From the NCBI RefSeq assembly GCF_004208415.1, contig NZ_CP035758.1:11276618-11340617 (forward strand): a DNA stretch of 64,000 nt, given 5' to 3'. A program made the translations under genes and the position numbers. Numbering within the stretch: the first letter of the stretch is position 1; every line of letters begins with the position of its first letter. The notes beneath the pieces were generated by a model. It was not told the origin of the DNA. It saw only the letters and a list, made by a program, of their open reading frames with translations, and searched no databases. Source of the DNA: Ktedonosporobacter rubrisoli (GTDB taxonomy: Bacteria > Chloroflexota > Ktedonobacteria > Ktedonobacterales > Ktedonobacteraceae). Below, in pieces: positions 35,890 through 45,591 of the stretch.

Positions 35890-36657
35890 GTGTCAGAGGA
35901 AAATAGCTTCAGAGAGAAAGTCGCCCTGGTGACGGGAGGGAGCACAGGAATTGGTCAGGCTACTTCATTAGCTTTTGCGAGAACTGGGGCTGTGGTTATC
36001 ATTGCGGGACGAAGGATCATCGAAGGAGAGCAAATAGCGCAGCAGATTCGTGCGGCTGGTGGCAAAGGATACTTCCATCAAGTGGATGTGACAGATGAAG
36101 AGCAGGTAAAGGGGCTTATAGAAAACATCGTTGAGACGTATGGACACCTTGATGCTGCATTTAATAATGCCGGTAGCGAAGGCTATCCGGGTCCTTTAAT
36201 TGAAACAGACGAACAAGCATTTGAGCATACCATTGATGCCAATCTCAAGAGTGTATGGCTGAGCATGAAATACGAGATTCGGCAAATGAAGCGCCAGGGA
36301 CATGGCGCTATTGTGAACAATGCTTCGACCCTCGCCCATGTTGGAGCTCCAAATATGGCTCTCTATGCAGCGACGAAACATGCTGTTGTAGGCTTGACCA
36401 GATCTGCGGCTCTCGAATATGCTACGTCGGGAGTGCGCATTAATGCAGTAAGCCCGGGAGCAATTGAAACTGCAATGGGAGCTCGGGCCTACGGCAATAT
36501 AGAAGTCTTTCGTAAAGCGCAAGTGCCAGTGCATCCGATGCAACGGGTTGGCTTTCCTCAAGAAGTGGCAGGAGCAGCTCTATTTCTCTGCTCTGACGAA
36601 GCATCGTTCATCACAGGCCAGACACTGGGTGTTGATGGCGGCTACCTTGCGCAATAG
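35890..36657 (+). CDS. Short-chain dehydrogenase/reductase
   Basis: A 255-residue classical SDR. Visible: T-G-G-S-T-G-I-G-Q-A-T (cofactor), N-N-A-G-S, the Ser of N-N-A-S-T, the Y-A-A-T-K catalytic pair, and the C-terminal F-I-T-G-Q-T-L-G-V-D-G-G. It should oxidise or reduce a hydroxyl/keto group with NAD(P). GTG start. Follows the F420-reductase-like gene by 32 bp and is probably under the same HxlR control. Confidence 0.88.
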   Translation: MSEENSFREKVALVTGGSTGIGQATSLAFARTGAVVIIAGRRIIEGEQIAQQIRAAGGKGYFHQVDVTDEEQVKGLIENIVETYGHLDAAFNNAGSEGYPGPLIETDEQAFEHTIDANLKSVWLSMKYEIRQMKRQGHGAIVNNASTLAHVGAPNMALYAATKHAVVGLTRSAALEYATSGVRINAVSPGAIETAMGARAYGNIEVFRKAQVPVHPMQRVGFPQEVAGAALFLCSDEASFITGQTLGVDGGYLAQ

Positions 36658-36716
36658 AAAGAATTTACAGAAAGCGGACTTCATTCCATTTCCACCTTAA
36701 GCAGCATGATTCAATT

Positions 36717-36756
36717 AAACATGCGCTTGCTAACTTGATAAAGCAAGCGCATGTTT
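36717..36756. terminator. Bidirectional terminator
   Basis: A perfect 15-bp inverted repeat, AAACATGCGCTTGCT / AGCAAGCGCATGTTT, with a 10-nt loop, A-rich on one side and T-rich on the other, between convergent SDR and Nudix genes. Confidence 0.8.
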
Positions 36757-36776
36757 GTGTGATGGGGAAACCGAGT

Positions 36777-37268
36777 CTATGCGTGTGTGGCCAGGGCTTT
36801 TTTGACAATTTCATAGACTACCAGATCGTATTCTGTGCGGTTATCTTTGAGCAGATTTAAATCGGTAGGGCTAATCCAGCGGTACTCGCTATTCTTGCTC
36901 CATTCTAGCCGGGGATGTTCAAGATCGCCCTCAACCTCAACCAGAAAATCGAACTCACGCCTCTGGCGGCCATCAGCAGCTTCCCAATCAAACGTAGCAA
37001 CGAGAGCTATCGCGCGCCTGAGCTTCCAGCCAGCCTCCTCTTCAATCTCCCGAGAAAGCGCGTTGTAGAGCTGCTCCCCAGGTTCGACATGTCCGCCGAC
37101 GAGATCCCAGCAGCCAGGGAAGACCCGCCGCTGAAGAGAGCGCTTTTGAACAAAGATCTTACCTTCTCCATTGAGAACAATCGCGCCAGCTACACACTCT
37201 TTGCCCTCTGCCTCAGCTTGTTCTTGCAGCTTATGCAGCTGCTGCATATCTACACCTTCCATATCCAT
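36777..37268 (-). CDS. Nudix hydrolase
   Basis: A 163-residue Nudix enzyme. The Nudix box is G-G-H-V-E-P-G-E-x7-R-E-I-E-E-E-A-G-W (about 77-100), complete with the metal-binding glutamates. The fold is a standard one-domain pyrophosphohydrolase acting on a nucleoside diphosphate linked to another moiety. Substrate cannot be read. Ribosome site AAAGGA. Stands alone. Confidence 0.85.
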   Translation of the reverse strand: MDMEGVDMQQLHKLQEQAEAEGKECVAGAIVLNGEGKIFVQKRSLQRRVFPGCWDLVGGHVEPGEQLYNALSREIEEEAGWKLRRAIALVATFDWEAADGRQRREFDFLVEVEGDLEHPRLEWSKNSEYRWISPTDLNLLKDNRTEYDLVVYEIVKKALATHA

Positions 37269-37397
37269 GGTTTTCTGCTATCCTTTCATCGCACCTTCTG
37301 ATTTACTATTCACCTTCGATCATCTGCCGTAAGTATAGCGTCTACTTTGCAGCGCTTGCTTCTTATCGAGAGAATGGCTATACTCCTGTTTAGGTAA

Positions 37398-37700
37398 CAG
37401 CAAGAGCTACCCGAGCTAGAAATCGCAGATATTGAGCTCTGCAGCAGGCCATTAGTGAGCACGAAGATGGCCTTTATCTTTCCTGCAAATGGAGCTACGA
37501 ACAACGAGCGAAGCGCCGGGCTGAACTGCTTGCCCTTTATGCAGGGCTTATCATGCAGTATCCTGAGCAGGCCAAATCTGGCCGACGTGTCGTAGCGCTG
37601 CTAGCAGGTGTGGCATATCGGGCACATATAGCACAGCACTTGATTGAGCAAAGAGAGAAACATATGGAAGAACGAGATGAACGAGGAGCAACAGAGGTTG
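37398..37700 (+). pseudogene. Frameshifted relic of an unknown gene
   Basis: Two overlapping frames give one continuous peptide: the first reads Q-Q-E-L-P-E-L-E-I-A-D-I-E-L up to about 37,437, then the next frame continues L-Q-Q-A-I-S-E-H-E-D-G-L-Y-L-S-C-K-W-S-Y-E into a helical basic stretch. A stop lies just before the first Gln. The end runs into the acetyltransferase frame. Family not recognised. Confidence 0.4.
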
Positions 37701-38293
37701 GTGCAGGTTCCTTCCTCGATAGGCAGGCCGTGGGTGGGAAGCTTGCCCACATGGAATCGAAGGAGGGCAAGGGAACCGAGTCGGAATTGACACTACACCT
37801 CCAACTCCCCATGCCAGACCTTCAGTTGCTTTGCCTCGACCACGCGCCAGCCTTGCTTGCGTTCGAGCGGGAGAATCGGGCTTACTTCGCGGCGGTGATA
37901 CCGGATCGAGGGGACGAGTTCTTCGCCGAGTTCGACACGCGATTTGCGCAACTGCTCGCGTCGCAGGCCAGCGGGACTGATTACTTTCACCTGCTGGTGG
38001 CCGAGGGCGGTGAGGTAGTGGGGCGGGTGAACCTCTACGAAGTGGCAGATGGGTCAGCAGAGCTGGGGTATCGGATCGCGCAGAAGGTCGCGGGGCAGGG
38101 ACTGGCCACAGCGGCGGTAGGCAAGGTGCGCGAACTCGCCGCAACAAAGTATGGGCTTAGCAGGTTGCGGGCGAGGGTTAAACTGGACAATCCGGCCTCG
38201 CGCAAGGTGCTTGAACACAATGGATTCGTCGCCGTAGGTGAGCTCATGCTCAACGGCAAGCCAGCCAGATCCTACATCTGCGAGCTCCGATGA
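37553..38293 (+). CDS. GNAT N-acetyltransferase with foreign N-terminal extension
   Basis: A 246-codon frame. The GNAT domain begins at about 37,811 (M-P-D-L-Q-L-L) and contains the acetyl-CoA site region G-Y-R-I-A-Q-K-V-A-G-Q-G-L-A-T and N-P-A-S-R-K-V-L-E-H-N-G-F. It resembles the RimJ/RimL branch that acetylates proteins or antibiotics. The first 85 codons belong to the relic described above and have no acetyltransferase character, so the true start is likely near 37,811 although no good ribosome site is visible there. The domain is markedly G+C-rich compared with neighbours, suggesting transfer. Confidence 0.65.
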   Translation: MQYPEQAKSGRRVVALLAGVAYRAHIAQHLIEQREKHMEERDERGATEVGAGSFLDRQAVGGKLAHMESKEGKGTESELTLHLQLPMPDLQLLCLDHAPALLAFERENRAYFAAVIPDRGDEFFAEFDTRFAQLLASQASGTDYFHLLVAEGGEVVGRVNLYEVADGSAELGYRIAQKVAGQGLATAAVGKVRELAATKYGLSRLRARVKLDNPASRKVLEHNGFVAVGELMLNGKPARSYICELR

Positions 38294-38379
38294 CGCAACG
38301 CACTCTTCTATTCAGGGAAGGGAAGGGTGACAAAGCAAGAGGGCAAACCAGAAAGGCTGCCCTCTTGTTTTAGCCTGAT

Positions 38380-40137
38380 TTAGGTCTGATTTGCACCGTG
38401 CTGAGCCAGGATGGCCTTCTTTGGCTGAGCTTCGATGGTGATATCATCCTCGCTTTCGCCATGGATAAATTGCTTTCCACGCATAAGTGAAGAGATCATG
38501 GCAATCAGGCATAAACCGGCGGAAATGTAGAATGCTGCATGCAGACCTACCATAAAGGGCGATGAGATGAGATTGGGGAAGAACGTCTTGCCCAGAAGGT
38601 TAGCCTGACTTGCGGCCGACAACTGATGGAGCACAGGGGCCGGAATGAGTGTTGCCATAGGGTTATAACCAAGGAAGGCGCCAAAAAGAGCCGCGATGGG
38701 TGGTAGATGGGCAATCTGGTTAGCTGTGGCCGTTGGTAAGCCTGCCTGAGTTAACCCTGTCGAGAGCGTCGTGGGCAATGCGGCTGCCAGGCCAAGCGTA
38801 ACAATGCTAAAGAAGATCGCCATACTGATTACCGAGGCAGCATTCTGCGAAGTTGAGTTCATGCCTGCCGCTGCACCGCGTTGATTAGCGGGAGCGCTGT
38901 TCATCAGAGCTGTTGTGTTCGGGACCGAGAAAAGGCCCTGAGCCAAGCCCATCAGAGCCAGCAAGGCAGCGAACCAGAGATAGTTAAAATCTGCAGGCAG
39001 GAGGGTGAGCAGAATAAAGCCGAGCACCTGGACAAGAAGGCCAAGAGTGGCCAGCGTCTTGGCTCCCATGCGATCAGAGAGCAGACCGCTGATCGGGCCA
39101 ACGACAATCATACCAACCATCATCGGCAGCATGTAAATGCCGGCCCAGAGAGGAGTGTCCTCAAAGCTATAGCCGTGGAGCGGTAGCCAGATGCCTTGCA
39201 GCCATATAATCAACATAAATTGCAACCCCCCACGGGCAAGGCTAGAGAGAAAATTACTAAAGATGCCAATCGAAAAGGCTCGATATTTAAAGAGCGATAG
39301 ACGGAACATTGGGTCTGGCACGCGTAGCTCGATAAAGACGAAAGCTATAAGCAGTAACAGACCGAAGACGATAGCGCCGATGACAAAAGGATTGCCCCAG
39401 CCGGTTGCGGCATCTCCATAAGGCTCGATACCATAAGTGAGCCCGAGCAGCAGAACGATTAAGCCGACGAAGAAAGTGATGTTGCCCAGCCAGTCGATTT
39501 TCTGGTTCCTATTTACCTGGGCCGTCTCGCGCAACTTCATATAGGCCCAGACCGTTCCGAAGATCCCAAATGGTACACTGACCAGGAAGACAAGCCTCCA
39601 GTTAACGGCGGCAAGAACACCACCCAGGATCAGGCCGAGAATAGAGCCTACAATGGCCGCAACCTGGTTAATACCCATAGCCATACCACGCTGGCGCGCC
39701 GGGAAGGCATCCGTCAAAATGGCTGTACTATTAGCGAAGAGGAAACTCCCTCCAATAGCCTGGATGATACGGAAAATGATCATCTCTAGCGCTGCCGTAT
39801 CTCCGGTACCTGGCGTGAGAAAGAGCAGAATACTTCCTACAGTGAAGACAGCAAAGCCAAGGTTATACATGCGAACGCGCCCGAACATATCAGAAATGCG
39901 CCCGAACGTAACCAATAATGTTGCCATCACGACCATATATCCTAACAGCATCCATAGTAGGTAATTGGTTTGACTGGGGTCAAGTGGATTAATGCCGATC
40001 CCATCAAATATAGCTGGCAGAGATATGAGAACAATATTGGAGTTAATCGTAGCCATTAAGACGCCAAGCGTCGTATTCGAGAGCGCTATCCATTTATAGC
40101 GCGGCCCTATGGCCTGCGAGTTACTCGATTGTGACAT
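38380..40137 (-). CDS. MFS exporter, 14-helix DHA2 type
   Basis: A 585-residue 14-helix major facilitator of the DHA2 (EmrB/QacA) drug-export type: T-L-G-V-L-M-A-T-I-N-S-N-I-V-L-I-S-L-P in TM1, G-R-I-S-D-M-F-G-R motif A, R-I-I-Q-A-I-G-G-S-F and G-L-I-L-G-G-V-L. I chose ATG 40,137, preceded by GGAGT; the upstream frame adds 19 poor residues. The TetR gene immediately upstream on the same strand (40,935-40,309) is its probable regulator. Confidence 0.85.
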   Translation of the reverse strand: MSQSSNSQAIGPRYKWIALSNTTLGVLMATINSNIVLISLPAIFDGIGINPLDPSQTNYLLWMLLGYMVVMATLLVTFGRISDMFGRVRMYNLGFAVFTVGSILLFLTPGTGDTAALEMIIFRIIQAIGGSFLFANSTAILTDAFPARQRGMAMGINQVAAIVGSILGLILGGVLAAVNWRLVFLVSVPFGIFGTVWAYMKLRETAQVNRNQKIDWLGNITFFVGLIVLLLGLTYGIEPYGDAATGWGNPFVIGAIVFGLLLLIAFVFIELRVPDPMFRLSLFKYRAFSIGIFSNFLSSLARGGLQFMLIIWLQGIWLPLHGYSFEDTPLWAGIYMLPMMVGMIVVGPISGLLSDRMGAKTLATLGLLVQVLGFILLTLLPADFNYLWFAALLALMGLAQGLFSVPNTTALMNSAPANQRGAAAGMNSTSQNAASVISMAIFFSIVTLGLAAALPTTLSTGLTQAGLPTATANQIAHLPPIAALFGAFLGYNPMATLIPAPVLHQLSAASQANLLGKTFFPNLISSPFMVGLHAAFYISAGLCLIAMISSLMRGKQFIHGESEDDITIEAQPKKAILAQHGANQT

Positions 40138-40308
40138 GCTTCTTACTCCATACACTTCTATCAGTAGATATACATGAATATGTTTGTGAAGCAATAAAAG
40201 TGGTGGGTTGGATACTAGTCTGGCTTGATCGAGAACTGAACTTGTTAAGAGCCATTGCTGTCATCGTGTTGTGCTTATCCCCAAAGCTAGAAGAGGCAAG
40301 ATACAACC

Positions 40309-40935
40309 TTACTCACGTCTGGCAATGCCTTGCAGATAGATATGCAATAATTCATCGGGCTCTGAGGCATAGCGATTCAGAAATTGATCGGTTACGCTTT
40401 GGGCTCGCAGCATACCTAGAAACCCTTTGAGCATAGTAGCCGTAGCGATATCTGGCTGAAATTCTCCATCAGCTTTGCCGTGCTCAATGATCGTGGTCAA
40501 GGCAGCAGAGAAAGCCTGCGCGCTTTCTAGCATTGCATCCTGGCGTGCAAGCATGGCTCTCTGAGCTTCAGGACTGTTGCCCATTGCATAGAGTACCTGC
40601 ACACGACGACTGAAAAAATCAGTATTGATGAGAAGATGAAAAACCTTGCCAAGTTTCTCTGTCGCGCTCCCCGTAGCGTGGCAGATCTCTTCAACTGGCG
40701 GGACGATCCGGCGAAAGTCGCGTTCAAGAATTGCTACTACCATCAAATCTTCCTTGCTAGAAAAGTGCGAGTAGATGGTTGCCGTGCCGATTCCTACACG
40801 TGTGGCGATCTCGTCCATTGAAGTATCGCGATACCCTTTTTCCGTGAATACTTGCTCAGCTGTCTGAAGGATCAACTCCAGGCGCTCTTGGCGCTGTTTC
40901 TGACGTAAGGAGCAGACCGCGCTGTCCGTACCCAT
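40309..40935 (-). CDS. TetR/AcrR-family regulator of adjacent exporter
   Basis: A 208-residue TetR regulator: G-Y-R-D-T-S-M-D-E-I-A-T-R-V-G-I-G-T-A-T-I-Y and H-F-S-S-K-E-D-L in the helix-turn-helix. The C-terminal domain is divergent. It precedes the 14-helix exporter by about 170 bp on the same strand, the standard arrangement for a drug-responsive repressor and its pump. Confidence 0.85.
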   Translation of the reverse strand: MGTDSAVCSLRQKQRQERLELILQTAEQVFTEKGYRDTSMDEIATRVGIGTATIYSHFSSKEDLMVVAILERDFRRIVPPVEEICHATGSATEKLGKVFHLLINTDFFSRRVQVLYAMGNSPEAQRAMLARQDAMLESAQAFSAALTTIIEHGKADGEFQPDIATATMLKGFLGMLRAQSVTDQFLNRYASEPDELLHIYLQGIARRE

Positions 40936-41000
40936 CTGTTTTCATCCTCTTCCCTCTGGCCAAAGCGAACCAGGATTGTGTATCAAACCATCATCATTTT

Positions 41001-41944
41001 ATGACTTCCGAGTCAAATTATAAACTATGTTTTGAGCACATGTCAAGTAATGGAGCGGGAAAAATTTGTTCCTGTTGCACTCATTCCAATTTGCGCTTGA
41101 GACGATGGATTGCTTTATCCTCGGGCATCAGATGCTCTTTTGCTGGGAAGGCATCGGTTCCATGCTCATCTGTGGGCTACGGACTTTCGCTCTACGGGAT
41201 TTTCGGTTTTTTCGTCGGCGGTCTGGGTGATATATATTGGCATACGCTCTTCGGTTTTGAGAACAACGTAGATGCCCAGTACAGCCCAACCCATCTTTTG
41301 CTGTTCGTATTCGGATTCTTTTTCACAATGGGTCCTTTACGTTCTCTTTATATCCGCAAGACCCGAGATACTCTTCTGGATAAACTGCTCGTATTTGGAG
41401 CAGCGTGTCAATTGCTCATGGCAATTGATCAGCTTATGCAAACCGTTCATCCGTTTGTCGATTTCTGGCCCTTGCAATACGCAGTCACCAATGTACTCGG
41501 TCAAAGATTGGGTATGGCTTCAGTCTTCTTGCAAACGGTCATTATGATGAGCGTCAACTTCTATATCATACGGCGCTGGAAGCTACTTCCTGGCTTCTTC
41601 ACGCTACTAACAACCATCAACTACATCCCACTTGGCTTTATGCCGGACCATCCTGTCCCAACTATCTTTATGGGCTTCCTGGTCGGCCTGGTTACCGATA
41701 TTGCGTACTTCATTCTGCGCCCTTCGTTTCAGCGGGTAGCGGCATTGCGTCTCTTTTCCTTTGTTGTGCCTGCATGCTGGATGATCATTTATATGCTGAC
41801 GTTGTGTCCATTAGCGACGGGCATTTCCTCTGGAGCATGCATCTGGCGGCGGGCGCTGTAGTTCTGGCAGGAGTGACCGGTGCATATCTCTCCTGCGTGG
41901 TTGCTCCTACAACGCAACCCATCAGTACACAGCAAGAGACATAA
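41001..41944 (+). pseudogene. Decayed multi-helix membrane protein, copy 1
   Basis: Encodes the same protein as copy 2: F-V-G-G-L-G-D-I-Y-W-H-T-L-F-G, then D-A-Q-Y-S-P-T-H, then I-I-R-R-W-K-L-L-P-G-F-F. It lacks about 80 N-terminal residues present in copy 2, so it is 5'-truncated. Near 41,800 the frame shifts; the other frame continues V-S-I-S-D-G-H-F-L-W-S-M-H-L-A-A-G and ends at TAA 41,944, matching the C-terminus of copy 2. The first 40 codons look non-homologous. Function unknown; family not recognised. Confidence 0.7.
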
Positions 41945-42025
41945 CCTGGCGAAACAGCGCTGCGAATGGAATCTACCGGGAGGGAACAATGGTCAGCGGA
42001 ATTGCCAGTGGAAAGGAATGGAGAT

Positions 42026-43049
42026 ATGAGTACCATCAATTCATTGGTGCGCAACCACAGCTGGTCCCAGATACTATCGAAACACTTCTCCTGGGTGTTT
42101 CTGGGAGCCTGCTACTGGTTGATACTGGGGATAACGCTTGATACATGGGCACACAGACATATCAAGCTGGAGACCTTTTTTACCCCCTGGCACGGCGTAC
42201 TCTATTCGGGTCTGCTGGCGGCAGCATTGGCGCTGCCAGGCGTGATTCTCATGAATCGGTGGCGTGGGCTTTCCTGGAAGGAAGCGCTGCCAACTGGTTA
42301 TGATATGGCGATACTGGGTCTGATCGGATCATTCATAGGAGGGATAGGAGATATGTTCTGGCATATCTTCTTTGGCGTTGAGCAGCTTATCGATGCTCAA
42401 TTTTCGCCTACCCATATGCCCTTATGCTTTTTTTTGGCTTTATTGTTGTGAGTCCTTACCGCTCACTGCATATTAATGCCAGGGCAACCTCGCCAATCCT
42501 TCTTGCTCTCGCCTATAACCTTCTTCTTACGTACTGGTCGCTGATTACACCGGCCATACATCCATACAGTGATTTCTGGCTCACCAACACGCCAAAAACT
42601 GATGAGACGGGGCAGGTGCTCGCTGTCGCCTCGTATCTCATACAGGGGGCTTCCTGGCAGTTCTCACGATGTATACAATACGGCGCTGGAAGCTATTTTT
42701 TGGCTTCTTTACCTTTATATTGACGTTGAACGCCATTACGCTCGCAGTGCTGAAAAGCCATTTGATCGCTATTCCCATAGGGCTGATTGCTGGCCTCCTG
42801 ATCGATTCTGCGTATCATTTTCTGCGCCCTTCGCTAGCAAGAAAAGAGCATTTTCGCATCTTAATCGCGCTCGTCCCTACCATATGGCTCATTACCTATA
42901 CCATCGTATTGTCAGTAGTATATGGTAGTGTGTGGAGTATGCATATGCTGGTCGGCTCTGTCGTGGTGACTGGTATGCTGGCCTGGCTCATTTCTGGCCT
43001 GATGTACTTACCACCTCTACCAACAGCAGCTTCGCTCGAAGAGCAGTAA
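42026..43049 (+). pseudogene. Membrane protein copy 2, two frameshifts
   Basis: Starts M-S-T-I-N-S-L with a GGAATGGAGAT ribosome site, then T-P-W-H-G-V-L-Y-S-G and G-G-I-G-D-M-F-W-H. The frame breaks at a run of eight T (42,428-42,435); one more T restores the match to copy 1. It breaks again at a run of five G (42,645-42,649); one more G restores I-Q-G-G-F-L-A-V-L-T-M-Y and I-R-R-W-K. About eight hydrophobic segments. The restored protein would be about 340 residues. Either slippage mutations or sequencing error. Confidence 0.75.
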
Positions 43050-43080
43050 ACCTCAATAAAGACTGCTGTATGAGAAATGC

Positions 43081-43120
43081 CAAATGTGGATGGTTTACAC
43101 ACATCCACATTTGACGTTTT
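43081..43120 (+). terminator. Terminator after membrane-protein pair
   Basis: A perfect 12-bp inverted repeat, CAAATGTGGATG / CATCCACATTTG, with a 9-nt loop and a following GTTTTTG. Confidence 0.75.
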
Positions 43121-43155
43121 TGTAACAGCTTTCGTTGGTAGGAGTCCTGGCATAA

Positions 43156-44802
43156 TTATTTCCCGGACCCTATTTCTTCTATCTGGCTATACCCACTGAC
43201 TATCTGAGGATTTTCGCTGATTGGCTGGCAATCTCTGCTGTCTTCCTGAAGTTTCTGGTGCACCTGGGCGTCCTTGCCAACCGACTGAGCGTCTTTGCTG
43301 TCAGGCGGGCTATCCTTATCGCCCGACTGAGCGCCTTTGTGGGTCGAGGAGCGAGGGACATCACGCAGTAGCAAGGCGATTAGAATGCCGCAGGCCGAGA
43401 GCGCTATCAGTAACCAGATGGTGTCATGGAAACCAGCTACAGCAGCTTCTCCCAGTTTCGCCCGGATAGAGGCGGGTAGACTTGTCACCGATGTGTTGGG
43501 CGCAAACCCTGATGCCTGGAGTACCGCGCTGGTTCGCACCTGTTCACGTACCAGGAAAAAGGTAGAGAGTAGCGCTATTCCCACAGAAGCTCCCAACCGC
43601 TGTGCGACATTGAACAGCGTATTGCCATCCGCTACCTCAGTTGGCCCAAGGCGATCAATTGCAGCGTGTAGCAGAGGCTGGATCACCATACCTAGCGCGA
43701 AGCCGCGTCCACACAATATGAGCGCAATGGCCCAGGCTGGCGTAGTAATATTCACCACTAACAGCAGGGCGGTGCTGGCCGTCAGTATGATCATACCCAA
43801 CAACGCGCTCAAGCGAGTGGGTAAGCGATGTCCTACCACAGTTCCCAGACCGGTTACCAATGCCTGTGGCAGCAGTACCACACCGGCGATCAATGCCGAG
43901 AGTTGCTGTATCTCCTCCATATAGAGGGGAGCTAGGAACAGCATCGAGAAGAGCACCACCGCAGTCAACACACTGAGACCAATCGCCAGTGCCGACTGAG
44001 AATGACGGAGCAGTTTGAGATCGACAGCGGGATGAGGATGGCGCAATGCCCAGACCACGTAGAGCGCCAGCAAGAAAGCACCACCCAACAGCAACGGCCA
44101 GACCGTTATCGTGAGCCAGCCCTGATCCGGTCCCTGCGTGGCCCCCAGCAGTACGAGCACCAGCCCTGCGGCCAGCAACACGATCCCCAGAGGATCAAAT
44201 GGAGCCGCAGTGCGGGGTGGACCTGCAGTGCGAGGCATGCTAATTACGCCAAGCATACCAAGAATTCCAATCGGCACATTCACCAGGAAGATCAACGGCC
44301 AGCCACCCACGTGCAGCAACAACCCGCCAGCCGCCGGTCCAATTGCCGGAGCGAGGAACAGCATCATGCCAGCGGCTGGTGGTAAGCGCCGACGCTTGCC
44401 GCCTTGCTTGCTCAGCAACATATTCAACGCCAGAGGAATCAGAGGAGCACCCAGCAATCCCTGCACCACGCGGGCCGCAATCAACAAACTAATGTCAGGC
44501 GTGAAGGCGCACAGCGCTGAGCTGGCGGTAAAGCCTACCAGGCTGATGAGATAGACGCGTCGGGTGCCAAAACGTTTCGCCAGAAAGGCGCTGGCTGCCA
44601 AACCAGCCGCCAACGCGAGCAGATAGGCGCTCAAGATCCATTGCGCAGCTTGCAGAGTAGTATGTAACTGATTGGCGATAACTGGCAAGGCGACTGTGAC
44701 AATATTGGAGTCTACCGAACTCAGAAACGGGCCAGCAATCAACCCAACCTGCGTTGCAATCGGCAGTCCATCCGAGACTTTTGTCGAGAGGGTGCGCGTC
44801 AT
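43156..44802 (-). CDS. MFS exporter, DHA2 type, with repetitive acidic tail
   Basis: A 548-residue 14-helix drug-export-type facilitator: S-S-V-D-S-N-I-V-T-V-A-L-P in TM1, W-I-L-S-A-Y-L-L, R-V-V-Q-G-L-L-G-A and G-P-A-A-G-G-L-L motif C. The last about 75 residues are hydrophilic and repetitive (K-D-A-Q-S, K-D-A-Q-V, S-E-N-P-Q-I), unusual for the family and likely a cytoplasmic tail. Its start overlaps the stop of the PadR gene by 4 nt (ATGA), so the two are a translationally coupled regulator-pump pair. Confidence 0.85.
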   Translation of the reverse strand: MTRTLSTKVSDGLPIATQVGLIAGPFLSSVDSNIVTVALPVIANQLHTTLQAAQWILSAYLLALAAGLAASAFLAKRFGTRRVYLISLVGFTASSALCAFTPDISLLIAARVVQGLLGAPLIPLALNMLLSKQGGKRRRLPPAAGMMLFLAPAIGPAAGGLLLHVGGWPLIFLVNVPIGILGMLGVISMPRTAGPPRTAAPFDPLGIVLLAAGLVLVLLGATQGPDQGWLTITVWPLLLGGAFLLALYVVWALRHPHPAVDLKLLRHSQSALAIGLSVLTAVVLFSMLFLAPLYMEEIQQLSALIAGVVLLPQALVTGLGTVVGHRLPTRLSALLGMIILTASTALLLVVNITTPAWAIALILCGRGFALGMVIQPLLHAAIDRLGPTEVADGNTLFNVAQRLGASVGIALLSTFFLVREQVRTSAVLQASGFAPNTSVTSLPASIRAKLGEAAVAGFHDTIWLLIALSACGILIALLLRDVPRSSTHKGAQSGDKDSPPDSKDAQSVGKDAQVHQKLQEDSRDCQPISENPQIVSGYSQIEEIGSGK

Positions 44803-45329
44803 CTTGTTTCTACCTCCTTTATAAGAGAGCTGAGCCAGGCCAGCTCATGCTGCAACTGTTGCTGCTGAAATGAGAGAAAATGCGCTACATAGAACAACTG
44901 TGAAGCATTATTCTCGCTGACGAGTTTCTGAGATTGCTCCAGATGCTGCAGATGATGTCGTAGCGCCTGCTCCCGTGTAGTAAGGATCGCAAGGCGAGCA
45001 CGAGGCTCAAGCAAATGAAAGTATGCCACTCGCGAACCGAATTCAGCATCGCTACGCGCAATCTCAGGGGGGAAGTCTTGCAGAAGATCCTGAAGCACTT
45101 CCAAACCGCGATCAGTGATAGAGTAGATGTGTCGATCAGGCTTTCCCAATTGCCGTTCGACCTCACGAGAAACCGCTCCCATCTCCTCAAAGCGCCGTAA
45201 AGTGGGATAGAGCTGGTTGGCATTGATCGTCACCGTTCCACCTAGAATGCGTTCCACCCGCCGCTTGAGTTCATAGCCATGATATGGTTGAGAAGTTAGC
45301 TCGGCAAGAATGAGAATGTCTACATACAT
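44799..45329 (-). CDS. PadR-family regulator
   Basis: A 176-residue PadR regulator: I-L-A-E-L-T-S-Q-P-Y-H-G-Y-E-L, then A-N-Q-L-Y-P-T-L-R-R-F-E-E-M-G-A-V and the wing Y-S-I-T-D-R-G. The C-terminal helical dimerisation part matches PadR-s2-like proteins. It is the first gene of a two-gene operon with the DHA2 exporter (4-nt overlap), the LmrR-type arrangement for drug-induced export. Confidence 0.88.
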   Translation of the reverse strand: MYVDILILAELTSQPYHGYELKRRVERILGGTVTINANQLYPTLRRFEEMGAVSREVERQLGKPDRHIYSITDRGLEVLQDLLQDFPPEIARSDAEFGSRVAYFHLLEPRARLAILTTREQALRHHLQHLEQSQKLVSENNASQLFYVAHFLSFQQQQLQHELAWLSSLIKEVETR

Positions 45330-45368
45330 TGAGATGCCTCCCTGGATTAAAATGTTTTAGATTCAACC

Positions 45369-45393
45369 AATCTATATTAATTTGATATAGATT
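45369..45393. promoter_or_regulatory. Inverted repeat, candidate PadR operator
   Basis: AATCTATAT / ATATAGATT, a perfect 9-bp inverted repeat with a 7-bp spacer, 40 bp upstream of the padR-like start in a very A+T-rich stretch. Position suits an autoregulatory operator overlapping the promoter. Confidence 0.5.
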
Positions 45394-45591
45394 ATTTTAA
45401 CCTATAAAAAGAGAAGAAATCAAGAGAAAAATGCTTGAATCTGCCATTCCTTCCCCAAAGGCAAAGATAAGCGGGAACTACGGATAGGGAAATTACCGGA
45501 AAAAGGGCATATTGGTAGCAAATAGAGCCAGGAGGCGCTCACTTGAAGAAAGAGGGCGTCATCGGGATAGCGAATCTGGAGAATAAAAGAG

